Source: Chloroflexota bacterium (GTDB taxonomy: Bacteria; Chloroflexota; Anaerolineae; Anaerolineales; UBA11579). From it: a stretch of 19,199 bases of DNA. Location: contig DNGN01000168.1 of assembly GCA_003486225.1 (NCBI GenBank), positions 3,858 to 23,056 on the forward strand, in the 5' to 3' direction. The translations under genes and the position numbers were made by a program. The notes under the pieces were generated by a model. That model did no database searches. It was not told where the DNA came from and worked only from the letters and a program-made list of their open reading frames with translations. Shown here piece after piece: positions 1-6,143 of the stretch (positions are counted from its first letter, which is position 1; each line of letters opens with the position of its first letter).

Positions 1-2
1 GC

Positions 3-620
3 TACCCAGGTGTCGTTCAGGTAGTCTTTCTTCAATCCGAATATGTAGGGGTTGTCCTTTCCAGGCAGAACGGGGACAAACACAATCCGGTTATCTTCTC
101 GGAAAGCAAACGCGATCAGGTTTGTGGTCAAAAAATCAACGAAGCGGATCATTTCAGTCTTGCTGACTGAAGTTTTTCCTGCGGGACGGGGACGGGCGGA
201 ATAGCTGTTGCCGAGATCTTCGACGGGCATGGCCGCTAGTTCAAAGACTTCCTGGCCGCGCCATTTGAGTTTTCGATTAAACATCTGGTAGAAAGACGCC
301 ACCATGAAACCGTACATGCCGATCAGGATTGGAGGTATAAATCCGGCCTTACTCTTGTCCTCAATGGCAATCGGCGCACTCAGGCAAAGAAGACAAACAA
401 AAAGCTGGAATAATCCTACTGCTAAAAATCCGGCATTGCGCGTCCTCCAAAAGGTAATGAAAGATGCTGTAGCCAGCAAGGAAAATAATCCTCCCACCGC
501 ATAAAATGCGGGGTATATTCCAAATACTGCCATCATGCCTAAGTAGAAGACAATGAACCCAACCGGGTAGAGGACGATGTAAAAAAGGTTCCGATCTTTG
601 GTCTTTCGTTCGTAAAACAT
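3..620 (-). CDS. Unrecognised four-helix membrane protein, 5' part only (3' end beyond the window)
   Basis: I read 206 uninterrupted codons from the ATG at 618-620 to the left edge, so the C-terminus is missing. I do not recognise the family. The protein starts MFYERKTKDRN and then has four hydrophobic stretches at about residues 12-35, 37-60, 65-88 and 95-115. A soluble part from about residue 118 follows, with basic and proline-rich stretches, and is probably cytoplasmic. The start is well supported: a GGAGGA ribosome site lies seven bases upstream, and a near-consensus promoter with palindromic operators (638-683) sits directly before it. The next gene (yjbQ-like, 766) is divergent. The promoter architecture suggests a tightly repressed gene, but its function is unknown. 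Confidence is high that this is a gene and nil for a role. Confidence 0.8.
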   Translation of the reverse strand, partial: MFYERKTKDRNLFYIVLYPVGFIVFYLGMMAVFGIYPAFYAVGGLFSLLATASFITFWRTRNAGFLAVGLFQLFVCLLCLSAPIAIEDKSKAGFIPPILIGMYGFMVASFYQMFNRKLKWRGQEVFELAAMPVEDLGNSYSARPRPAGKTSVSKTEMIRFVDFLTTNLIAFAFREDNRIVFVPVLPGKDNPYIFGLKKDYLNDTWV

Positions 621-637
621 AGTATCCTCCTGTAGAA

Positions 638-658
638 TACTTCACTTTAATTGAAGTA
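638..658. promoter_or_regulatory. Inverted repeat over -10/start site (candidate operator B)
   Basis: The arms TACTTCA (638-644) and TGAAGTA (652-658) are separated by seven bases. The site overlaps the -10 and predicted start of the minus-strand promoter and shares its right arm with the larger palindrome at 652-676. Together they look like two overlapping half-site pairs built from the same TGAA/TTCA element. Confidence 0.5.
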
Positions 659-676
659 TATATGATATATAGTTCA
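652..676. promoter_or_regulatory. 25-bp palindrome between -35 and -10 (candidate operator A)
   Basis: This palindrome matches at all positions but one mismatched pair and the unpaired centre base. The arms are TGAA and TATATAT around a centre at 664. It fills the spacer and the -10 element of the minus-strand promoter, the classic place for a dimeric repressor. The regulator family cannot be told from the site alone. Confidence 0.5.
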
Positions 677-683
677 ATGTCAA
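655..683 (-). promoter_or_regulatory. Near-consensus sigma-70 promoter for the left-edge membrane protein
   Basis: On the minus strand, TTGACA (678-683) is followed by exactly 17 bases and then TATACT (655-660). Transcription would start near 648, giving a short leader of about 28 bases with the GGAGGA ribosome site. This is the best-matching -35/-10 pair in the window. Confidence 0.75.
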
Positions 684-765
684 TTAAAGCAAGATTAATA
701 ATCTGGCAGGAAGTAGGATAGAATAGAAGAAATATCACCGTCCAAACAACCAGAAAGGCTCAGTC

Positions 766-1188
766 ATGCAGTGGTATAAAGAAACCATCGAAATTCATAC
801 GCGCGGTAAAGGCCTGTATAACTTCACGGAACAGGTGGCGCGGCAGATTCATCATTGGAAGGTCTCAGAGGGAATCTGTCATTTATTTGTTCAGCATACC
901 TCTGCCTCCTTGGTAGCCAACGAATCATATGACCCGTCGGCCAGGCAAGACCTGGAGGCTTTTATGGACCACCTCGTGCTGGAAAACCAGGCCTACTACC
1001 GGCATACTACAGAAGGATCGGATGATTCTCCCTCGCACATGCGGGCGATGCTGACCAATACCAGTCTATCGATTCCCATCGACGGTGGTCAGCTGAGCCT
1101 GGGCACCTGGCAGGGCATCTATTTGTTTGAGCACCGGGTTCTGCCTCACCATCGCAGAGTGTTGATCCGCTGCCTGTCGGTGGAATAA
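766..1188 (+). CDS. yjbQ: YjbQ/UPF0047 family protein (secondary thiamine-phosphate synthase-like)
   Basis: This 140-residue protein is a full-length member of the YjbQ/UPF0047 family, which is normally about 130-140 residues. Family signatures are clear: HTSASL at 44-49, NES(x)DP at 53-57, EGSDDSPSHMRAML at 83-96, and GTWQGIYLFEHR at 113-124. The E. coli member can weakly replace thiamine-phosphate synthase, but the true physiological role of the family is not settled, so the enzyme name should be taken with care. The start is the ATG at 766, with only a weak upstream AGAAAGG ribosome site; the reading has no better start. It lies 162 bases before tatA, behind that gene's own likely promoter. 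It is probably a single-gene unit, with no visible terminator after it. Confidence 0.9.
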   Translation: MQWYKETIEIHTRGKGLYNFTEQVARQIHHWKVSEGICHLFVQHTSASLVANESYDPSARQDLEAFMDHLVLENQAYYRHTTEGSDDSPSHMRAMLTNTSLSIPIDGGQLSLGTWQGIYLFEHRVLPHHRRVLIRCLSVE

Positions 1189-1222
1189 GGGATTGGTTTT
1201 TCGAGATTGAGTAAAATCAGAT

Positions 1223-1228
1223 TATAAT
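1223..1228 (+). promoter_or_regulatory. Candidate -10 box for the tat operon
   Basis: A perfect TATAAT lies between the yjbQ stop and tatA. The -35 at the right distance is poor (TTCGAG at 1200-1205), and the better-looking TTGAGT at 1207 is only ten bases away. The position supports a promoter, but the -35 does not. It would give a tatA leader of about 115 bases. Confidence 0.4.
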
Positions 1229-1350
1229 AAACCTGCTTGGAGGCTGATCTAAGCACTGGATTCACGGATGTTTCCCTGGCTTGTGGTCGACAATCGAGCT
1301 TGGAAGCGACTTGTGCATTTTGCAGGAAAATTAACATTTGGAGGTGCAGT

Positions 1351-1548
1351 ATGAGAATAGGCGGAAGTGGTGGATGGGAATGGATTATCATTCTCGTGAT
1401 TGTTTTGCTAGTCTTTGGTGTCGGTCGAATCGGAAAGATCGCTGGCGAGCTTGGCGGCGGGATTCGCGCCTTTCGTGAAGGATTGAAGGGCGAAGATGAC
1501 GAGGAAAACAAAGAAGAAGAAGCTGCCAAAGAACCAGAAGAAAAATAA
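1351..1548 (+). CDS. tatA: Twin-arginine translocase subunit TatA
   Basis: This 65-residue protein has the standard TatA plan. A short polar N-terminus leads to one membrane helix (about 9-23), a hinge at FGVGRIGK, an amphipathic helix to about residue 45 (GELGGGIRAFREGLKG), and a highly charged acidic/lysine tail. TatA oligomerises to form the translocation passage for folded proteins carrying a twin-arginine signal. Glu10 takes the place of the polar Gln8 of E. coli TatA within the helix. The start at 1351 is fixed by GGAGG at 1340-1344; an in-frame TTG at 1237 would add 38 residues that do not resemble TatA. It is the first of three genes, tatA, tatB-like and tatC. Confidence 0.9.
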   Translation: MRIGGSGGWEWIIILVIVLLVFGVGRIGKIAGELGGGIRAFREGLKGEDDEENKEEEAAKEPEEK

Positions 1549-1572
1549 GTAGGGGAATCTTGCAGTCTGTTT

Positions 1573-1605
1573 TACCGGGTCGATGGTCTGATATTGCACC
1601 CGGTA
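1573..1605 (+). promoter_or_regulatory. Stem-loop between tatA and tatB
   Basis: The arms TACCGGGT (1573-1580) and ACCCGGTA (1598-1605) can form eight perfect pairs around a 17-base loop in the 90-base gap between the two genes. No T-run follows, so it is not a standard terminator. It may stabilise or delimit the tatA message. Confidence 0.5.
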
Positions 1606-1638
1606 GAATGGTTTGTGCATTGCAGAAAGATTTAATCA

Positions 1639-2079
1639 ATGGATCTATTAGGTGTCGGCCCGCTTGAATTGATTATGGTATTGCTGATCGTCTTCCTGAT
1701 CCTTGGCCCGGATGACCTGGCTGCGACAGGAAAGAAGATCGGCAGATTCCTGAGTACCGTTCGCAAATCTGAGCTTTGGAAGGGGGTGAATGAGGTATCC
1801 AAAGAAATTCGCACCCTGCCAACCACTTTAATGCGGGAAGCAGAGCTTGAGGATGCCAAAAAAGAGATTGAAAAAGAATTCCAGCAGGTTAAGCACGTAC
1901 CTCAGGAGTTCAAGATGAGCGAATTCAAGATCCCTGAGCCCAAGCTGCCGAACAAGAACATCTCGGAGGAGGCCTCCGAGCCAGAGACAGAGTCTCAGGC
2001 CGCGCCAGATCCAGATATTGAATCAGCCTCATCGGAACCTTCCCAGCCGGATGGGGAGCAAGCAGCCGATCCTAAGTAA
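1639..2079 (+). CDS. tatB: TatB-like twin-arginine translocase subunit
   Basis: This 146-residue member of the TatA/B family begins with a very short N-terminus (MDLLGVGPLE), then a membrane helix at about 8-23 and the GPDDL hinge. A long amphipathic helix through about residue 85 (GKKIGRFLSTVRKSELWKG onward) follows. The last 60 residues are proline-, glutamate- and serine-rich and probably disordered. The Leu-Gly-Pro hinge, long helix and length favour TatB (which hands signal peptides from TatC to TatA) over a second TatA, but in this phylum the distinction is not firm from sequence alone. The ATG at 1639 has only a weak purine stretch (AGAAAGA) upstream. It lies 21 bases before tatC and 90 after tatA. 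Confidence 0.82.
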   Translation: MDLLGVGPLELIMVLLIVFLILGPDDLAATGKKIGRFLSTVRKSELWKGVNEVSKEIRTLPTTLMREAELEDAKKEIEKEFQQVKHVPQEFKMSEFKIPEPKLPNKNISEEASEPETESQAAPDPDIESASSEPSQPDGEQAADPK

Positions 2080-2100
2080 AACTGCGATAAGGATTCGTTC

Positions 2101-2997
2101 ATGCGCAAGGTGTTCAGAAAAATCTGGTATATCATTACCGCCCCGTTCCGTCTGGTCTGGTGGATTTTGCGAACGATCGCTGGCTTTATCAGCCAGAGGA
2201 TAAAGCGGATCCGCAACTTTTTTACCGAAGTACCGGAAGATACCCCCATCGCCGAAGTGCTTCAATCTGGGTTTGAGAACCCAAATTCCATCCTGTTTCA
2301 TCTCAACGAACTGCGCAAGCACCTTTTCCGAGCGGTGCTGGGATTTGCAATTGCCACGATTGTCGCTTTTATCTACATCACACCCATCTTGGACTGGATC
2401 TCTGTGCCTGTAGGTGGCATTGATAAACTCCAGGCGATTGAGATCACCGAGTCGATTGGGGTCGTGATGCGGGTAGCACTGCTATCTGGTTTTACGGTCG
2501 CCCTGCCTTATATTGTCTTTGAATTGATGTTGTTTGCTGCTCCGGGTCTCTCCCCCCGGGCGCGTGTGATCGGGATTTTTTCCATCCCCTTGGTCATTGT
2601 GTTCTTTGTTGGCGGAATGATATTTGCTTATTATTTTATGCTGGACCCGGCGCTGGAGGTGCTGCTGAACTTTATGGGGATTCCAACCCTGCCGCGCCCT
2701 TCCTCGTATATTCGTTTTGTCACCACGCTTATGTTTTGGATCGGGGTGTCCTTTGAGTTTCCGCTGATCGCCTATGTGTTGGCGGCCATGCGCATCCTCA
2801 AACCGAATGTGTTGCGCGATAACTGGCGCATTGCGGTGGTCTTGATCTCGATCCTGGCCGCCATGATCACCCCAACGATTGATCCCATCAATATGCTGAT
2901 CGTAATGCTGCCCTTGCTGGTCTTGTATGTGGTAGGTATGGTGATGGCTATCCTGGCCTGGACCGGAAGGCGCGAAGAGGAAGCCCAAAAAGCGTAG
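2101..2997 (+). CDS. tatC: Twin-arginine translocase subunit TatC, with long N-terminal extension
   Basis: This 298-residue TatC is the polytopic receptor for twin-arginine signal peptides. The core begins at about residue 65 (FHLNELRKHL) and carries six predicted helices (about 75-98, 120-142, 156-182, 204-230, 243-259, 264-287). Conserved family residues are present: E70 (E. coli E15), F145 (F94 in the AAPGL loop) and E219 in GVSFEFP (E170). The loop glutamate equivalent to E. coli E103 is alanine (A154, within APGLSPRARV), which is unusual. About 60 residues precede the usual N-terminus and contain an aromatic, basic, partly hydrophobic stretch (8-32). The start at 2101 is supported by AAGGA at 2089-2093. 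It is the last gene of the tat unit. Confidence 0.93.
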   Translation: MRKVFRKIWYIITAPFRLVWWILRTIAGFISQRIKRIRNFFTEVPEDTPIAEVLQSGFENPNSILFHLNELRKHLFRAVLGFAIATIVAFIYITPILDWISVPVGGIDKLQAIEITESIGVVMRVALLSGFTVALPYIVFELMLFAAPGLSPRARVIGIFSIPLVIVFFVGGMIFAYYFMLDPALEVLLNFMGIPTLPRPSSYIRFVTTLMFWIGVSFEFPLIAYVLAAMRILKPNVLRDNWRIAVVLISILAAMITPTIDPINMLIVMLPLLVLYVVGMVMAILAWTGRREEEAQKA

Positions 2998-3016
2998 TTT
3001 CCTGACCAAAAGATCT

Positions 3017-3045
3017 GCCCTGATCGACCTGATCAGGGCTTTTTA
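3017..3045 (+). terminator. Intrinsic terminator after tatC
   Basis: GCCCTGATC (3017-3025) and GATCAGGGC (3031-3039) form nine perfect pairs around a five-base loop, followed by TTTTTATTTTA. It lies 20 bases after the tatC stop and closes the tat operon. Confidence 0.9.
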
Positions 3046-3165
3046 TTTTAGTCACGGAAATCCCCACCAATTAAATAAGATAAATGTGGTAAAAATGATA
3101 CACTTAAAAGCGTCAGGAATTTTAGATCCCTATAAATAAATTGTGATGTATGTCAGGAGAGATGT

Positions 3166-3783
3166 ATGACCACAACGCAAAGAGATAGAATGCAAAAAAG
3201 GCGTACTCAGGCTAAACGCCAACAAATCATAACCTGGGCACTGGTTTCGGTAGCTGTGGTTGCCGTGATTGGCCTGATCATTTTCCAATCTGCAAAGGTG
3301 GATGACCATTCCGCCCAGGACCCCGTTTCAACCGGGGGAATTGGCGAAATGGTTCCCGTGGTGAAAACATCCCATGTCAATGATGGTGAACCAGTCGAAT
3401 CACCTTCAGACCCTCCAACATCTGGTACGCATTACGGCGTCTCCATGCCGGCGGGTTTCTACCAGGTGGACTCCCCGGAATACCTGGACCCAACTCACGA
3501 TGGATATCTGATTCACAGCCTGGAGCATGGATATATTATCTTCTGGTATAACTGTGACCTTCTGGACGAGGCAAGCTGCAGCACCCTTCAAAGCGAGATC
3601 CAGGATGTGATGGATGAGTTTGACGGTAAAAAACTGATCGCCTTTCCGCGTCCGTCGCTTTCTGTTCCTCTGGTGATGACCTCCTGGGGTTACCTGCAGG
3701 AATTTGAGACCTTCGACGCGGACCTTGCCGCACAGTTTGTTGAAACCAATCAGCCGTTGGCCCCCGAACCAGGCGGTCTCTAG
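3166..3783 (+). CDS. Membrane-anchored DUF3105 protein
   Basis: This 205-residue protein has a strongly basic N-terminus (1-20) and one membrane helix (about 21-41). The rest is an extracytoplasmic domain matching DUF3105. The matching motifs are DPPTSGTHYG at 82-91 and LIHSLEHGYIIFWYN at 115-129, with the histidines H89, H117 and H121 as candidate functional residues. C130 and C138 are the only two cysteines and could form a disulfide outside the membrane. The biochemical role of DUF3105 is unknown. The start at 3166 has a good AGGAGAG site (3155-3161). It stands alone between the tat terminator and the hairpin at 3810, so it is probably a single-gene unit; no convincing promoter was seen in the AT-rich 3050-3150 stretch. 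Confidence 0.85.
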   Translation: MTTTQRDRMQKRRTQAKRQQIITWALVSVAVVAVIGLIIFQSAKVDDHSAQDPVSTGGIGEMVPVVKTSHVNDGEPVESPSDPPTSGTHYGVSMPAGFYQVDSPEYLDPTHDGYLIHSLEHGYIIFWYNCDLLDEASCSTLQSEIQDVMDEFDGKKLIAFPRPSLSVPLVMTSWGYLQEFETFDADLAAQFVETNQPLAPEPGGL

Positions 3784-3809
3784 CCTGGGAACTCGGTACG
3801 CAAAATTCA

Positions 3810-3844
3810 GCGGCTGCCAAGATTGAATGGCAGCCGCTTTATAT
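3810..3844. terminator. Terminator shared by convergent genes
   Basis: GCGGCTGCCA (3810-3819) and TGGCAGCCGC (3828-3837) form ten perfect pairs with an eight-base loop. On the plus strand TTTATATATT follows, while on the minus strand TGAATTTTG follows. It lies between the stop codons of the DUF3105 and DUF2804 genes, so it probably serves the plus strand well and may also serve the minus strand. Confidence 0.8.
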
Positions 3845-3874
3845 ATTAAGCCTCAGGTGGGTGAAGCCAACATT

Positions 3875-4909
3875 TCACCATTTCGCGTGGTGCTCTTCCG
3901 CAAAACCGATCAGGTCGCGCACCTCTAACCGGTTTCCGTCATCCAGCACCAGGCTGCCCGAATAGCGGCCAAACATCTGGTGAACTTCGCTCTGGATAAT
4001 ACCCAGGTTGGTGGTGGCAACCCGTTCAGTAAACGGGACAAATTCCAGACTCAACCGCTTCTGGTTGTCCTCAAATCTCCAGGGTTTCATGTAATCCGCA
4101 GGATCATATCCAAAGCTGACATGGTCCAGCTTGTGTAATTTCCCGTCCAGGATGATGGCATTTTCGGTGGCAGCGGAGGTGTCCCCAAACCCCATGCCGA
4201 GGTTAAGGCCGATAGACCGACCATCGGGCAGGTAGGAGGACGAGCTGGCCCAGTTCCAGAAGCTGCTGTATTCCCAGACCCCGCGCCCCCAATCCAGCGA
4301 GCCGAGGCAGGTTTCGGCTGTCAGGGTTTCCTGGTCGTCCCCATAGCGCAAGGAGCCGGAAGCCGGCAGGCAGTTGATCTTACGGTTGTAATAGAAGCGC
4401 TGGCTGCCGATCGGGATGACGATGGTCATTGATTCGTGGTCCGGGGGGCAGGCAAGCGAGATCTGTGCATCGATGCCTTTGCCATCCTGGAAACCCGGCC
4501 AGGAGACGGCCAGCTTTCTTTCATCGCCCTGCAAAACAAACTCCAGGGACGCTTGCCGGTTGGCAAAATGCGCGTTTCCTTGTGTGCTGTTGCGCGGCAG
4601 GATTACCCCTTTGCCCAAAGGGATCACCAGCCCTTCTTCATGGTAGTCACCGCTTTTAAAGTCCACCACATAGACGAAGATATTGGCGGCATACCCGAGG
4701 TCGGCGATGGTGGCAGAGAAGAAGCGCTTGGGGGTGAAGACGGCATAATAATCCCAGCGCTTGATGCGGAAGTGCTGCAAAGGTTTGATGGCGTAAAAAT
4801 TGACATCTTCCAGATTGCAGTCCAAGTACGGCTGGCGGCTCCAACCTGCCTGGGAGATGGAGCCATCCGGTCGCAGCAGTTTTCCTTCCTGGGTGATCTC
4901 TATTTGCAT
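3875..4909 (-). CDS. DUF2804 family protein
   Basis: This 344-residue protein has no signal peptide or membrane helix, so it is predicted to be cytoplasmic. It matches DUF2804 over its whole length. The matching features are an N-terminal G(x)L(x)PDGS segment, the central LDWGRGVWEYSSFWNWASSS block at about 204-223, a GLNLGMGFGDTSAATENA block, and the family's typical C-terminus with DDGNRLEVRDLIGFAEEHHAKW. The function of DUF2804 is not established; the fold is probably beta-rich and resembles lipocalin-like hydrolase proteins, which is inference. The start at 4909 is supported by AGGAGG seven bases upstream. It is transcribed alone, convergent with the DUF3105 gene and divergent from the 5065 gene. 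Confidence 0.88.
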   Translation of the reverse strand: MQIEITQEGKLLRPDGSISQAGWSRQPYLDCNLEDVNFYAIKPLQHFRIKRWDYYAVFTPKRFFSATIADLGYAANIFVYVVDFKSGDYHEEGLVIPLGKGVILPRNSTQGNAHFANRQASLEFVLQGDERKLAVSWPGFQDGKGIDAQISLACPPDHESMTIVIPIGSQRFYYNRKINCLPASGSLRYGDDQETLTAETCLGSLDWGRGVWEYSSFWNWASSSSYLPDGRSIGLNLGMGFGDTSAATENAIILDGKLHKLDHVSFGYDPADYMKPWRFEDNQKRLSLEFVPFTERVATTNLGIIQSEVHQMFGRYSGSLVLDDGNRLEVRDLIGFAEEHHAKW

Positions 4910-4976
4910 GTCTGCCTCCTAGGTGGTTCAGTTCAGGTCTGGCTGGGCAAAATTGGATCGCCCTGTCAGCTCTTTT

Positions 4977-5005
4977 ATTGAAGCATAATTACGGTTCAGG
5001 GTCAA
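4977..5005 (-). promoter_or_regulatory. Candidate promoter for the DUF2804 gene
   Basis: On the minus strand, TTGACC (5000-5005) is followed by 17 bases and then TTCAAT (4977-4982), with a TG one base upstream of the -10 (extended -10). The -10 is weak and the -35 good. It would give a leader of about 60 bases. Confidence 0.4.
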
Positions 5006-5064
5006 TCATTGGCAGAGGTTGGTTTCTCCATTTCCTGCATAAATCCAGTAAAATTGCAGTTCTG

Positions 5065-6132
5065 ATGAAAAGCTTCTTTACTCAAAGACTGCGTGCTTTT
5101 AGCTTAATCCTGGTCGTGGGGCTGCTGGTGCTGCTGGCGGGTGGTGTCTTCTACCTCATCTTTATTCCCCTGGACTGTTCCCAATTTCCTGCCGGGCAGC
5201 CCATGGAGGTGGAGATCACCCCCATTGCCCTGACCGACCCGCTCAGCCGGCGCTCTGCCGAAATCTCTGGTATGGACTGGTATGGTGATACTCTGATCAT
5301 CCTGCCGCAGTATTTCAACCATGCGGTGGGCCGGGTTATATACGCCGTACCCAAATCTGTGATCCTGGATTACCTGGAAAATCCTGGTTCACCGCCAATT
5401 GAGCCCATTCGCATCCCGGTAGAGGACCAGCGGTTTGGCGAGGATTTTAAAACCGGCTTTGAAGGTTACGAAGCCATCGCTTTTATGGATGACCAGATCT
5501 TTTTAACCGTGGAGGTTTCCACGAAAAAAGGCATGGTCGGTTACCTGATCTCTGGGGAAATCCAGCCTGATCTCAGCCGGGTGGTCCTGGAACCCCAGAA
5601 CCGCCAAACGATCCCTTTGCAGCAGCAGCTGGATAACACGACCAACGAAACCTTGCTGAGTACTGGCAGCCAGATTGTGACGCTCTTTGAAGCCAATGGC
5701 GCATCGATCAATCCAAACCCCGCTGCCCAGATCTATGACCCGGCCCTGAATTTGGTGGGCGAACTGCCTTTCCCGACCATTGAATACCGTATCACCGATG
5801 CAACCCAGCTGGATGAAGCCCAAAATTTCTGGGTGCTGAATATCTACTCCGTGGGGACCACCTCCCTCAAACCTCAAAAAGATCTGCTTGCTGCACCCGG
5901 TGACAGTATCTGTGTCCACCCATTTTATGCAGGCGTGGAGCGCCTGGTGGAAATGCATTACGATCCGAGTGAAGGAATCACCCTGACAGGGCGTGCGCCG
6001 CTTGTCCTGGCCCGCAATGGCAACCTGATTTCCCGCAACTGGGAAGGGCTTGTACGCCTGGACGACCTCGGTTTCTTAATCGCCTCGGATAAATATCCGG
6101 ATACGACTTTTGCGTTTGTGCCGCTGCCCTAG
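5065..6132 (+). CDS. Signal-anchored extracytoplasmic protein, possibly beta-propeller
   Basis: This is a 355-residue protein from the ATG at 5065. It has a short basic N-terminus, one membrane helix (about 11-34), and an extracytoplasmic domain of about 320 residues. The segments AEISGMDWYGDTLIILPQ (about 64-81) and GYEAIAFMDDQIFLTVE (about 133-149) resemble the opening blades of phytase-like or SdiA-regulated-type propeller domains. That resemblance is from memory of the motif style only, so I give no enzyme name. An in-frame TTG at 4978 would add 29 residues, but the ATG gives a normal signal anchor. No ribosome site precedes it. TAAAAT at 5049-5054 could start the transcript almost at the ATG. 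Its stop lies one base from the stop of the convergent lipoprotein gene. Confidence 0.7.
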   Translation: MKSFFTQRLRAFSLILVVGLLVLLAGGVFYLIFIPLDCSQFPAGQPMEVEITPIALTDPLSRRSAEISGMDWYGDTLIILPQYFNHAVGRVIYAVPKSVILDYLENPGSPPIEPIRIPVEDQRFGEDFKTGFEGYEAIAFMDDQIFLTVEVSTKKGMVGYLISGEIQPDLSRVVLEPQNRQTIPLQQQLDNTTNETLLSTGSQIVTLFEANGASINPNPAAQIYDPALNLVGELPFPTIEYRITDATQLDEAQNFWVLNIYSVGTTSLKPQKDLLAAPGDSICVHPFYAGVERLVEMHYDPSEGITLTGRAPLVLARNGNLISRNWEGLVRLDDLGFLIASDKYPDTTFAFVPLP

Positions 6133-6143
6133 ATCAGGGCAGC
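6123..6143. terminator. Hairpin spanning the two convergent stop codons
   Basis: GCTGCCCT (6123-6130) and AGGGCAGC (6136-6143) pair perfectly around a five-base loop holding parts of both stop codons (TAG 6130-6132 on plus, TGA 6134-6136 on minus). No strong T-run follows on either strand, so termination activity is uncertain. Confidence 0.4.

Noticed and set aside
1237..1350. Extension of TatA to a TTG start giving 103 residues
   Set aside because: The added 38 residues do not resemble TatA, and GGAGG at 1340-1344 points to the ATG at 1351.
2482..3009. 175-codon minus-strand open frame opposite tatC
   Set aside because: It is a shadow of a well-supported gene; the product is histidine/glutamine-rich, resembles no family I know, and reads through the tatC coding strand.
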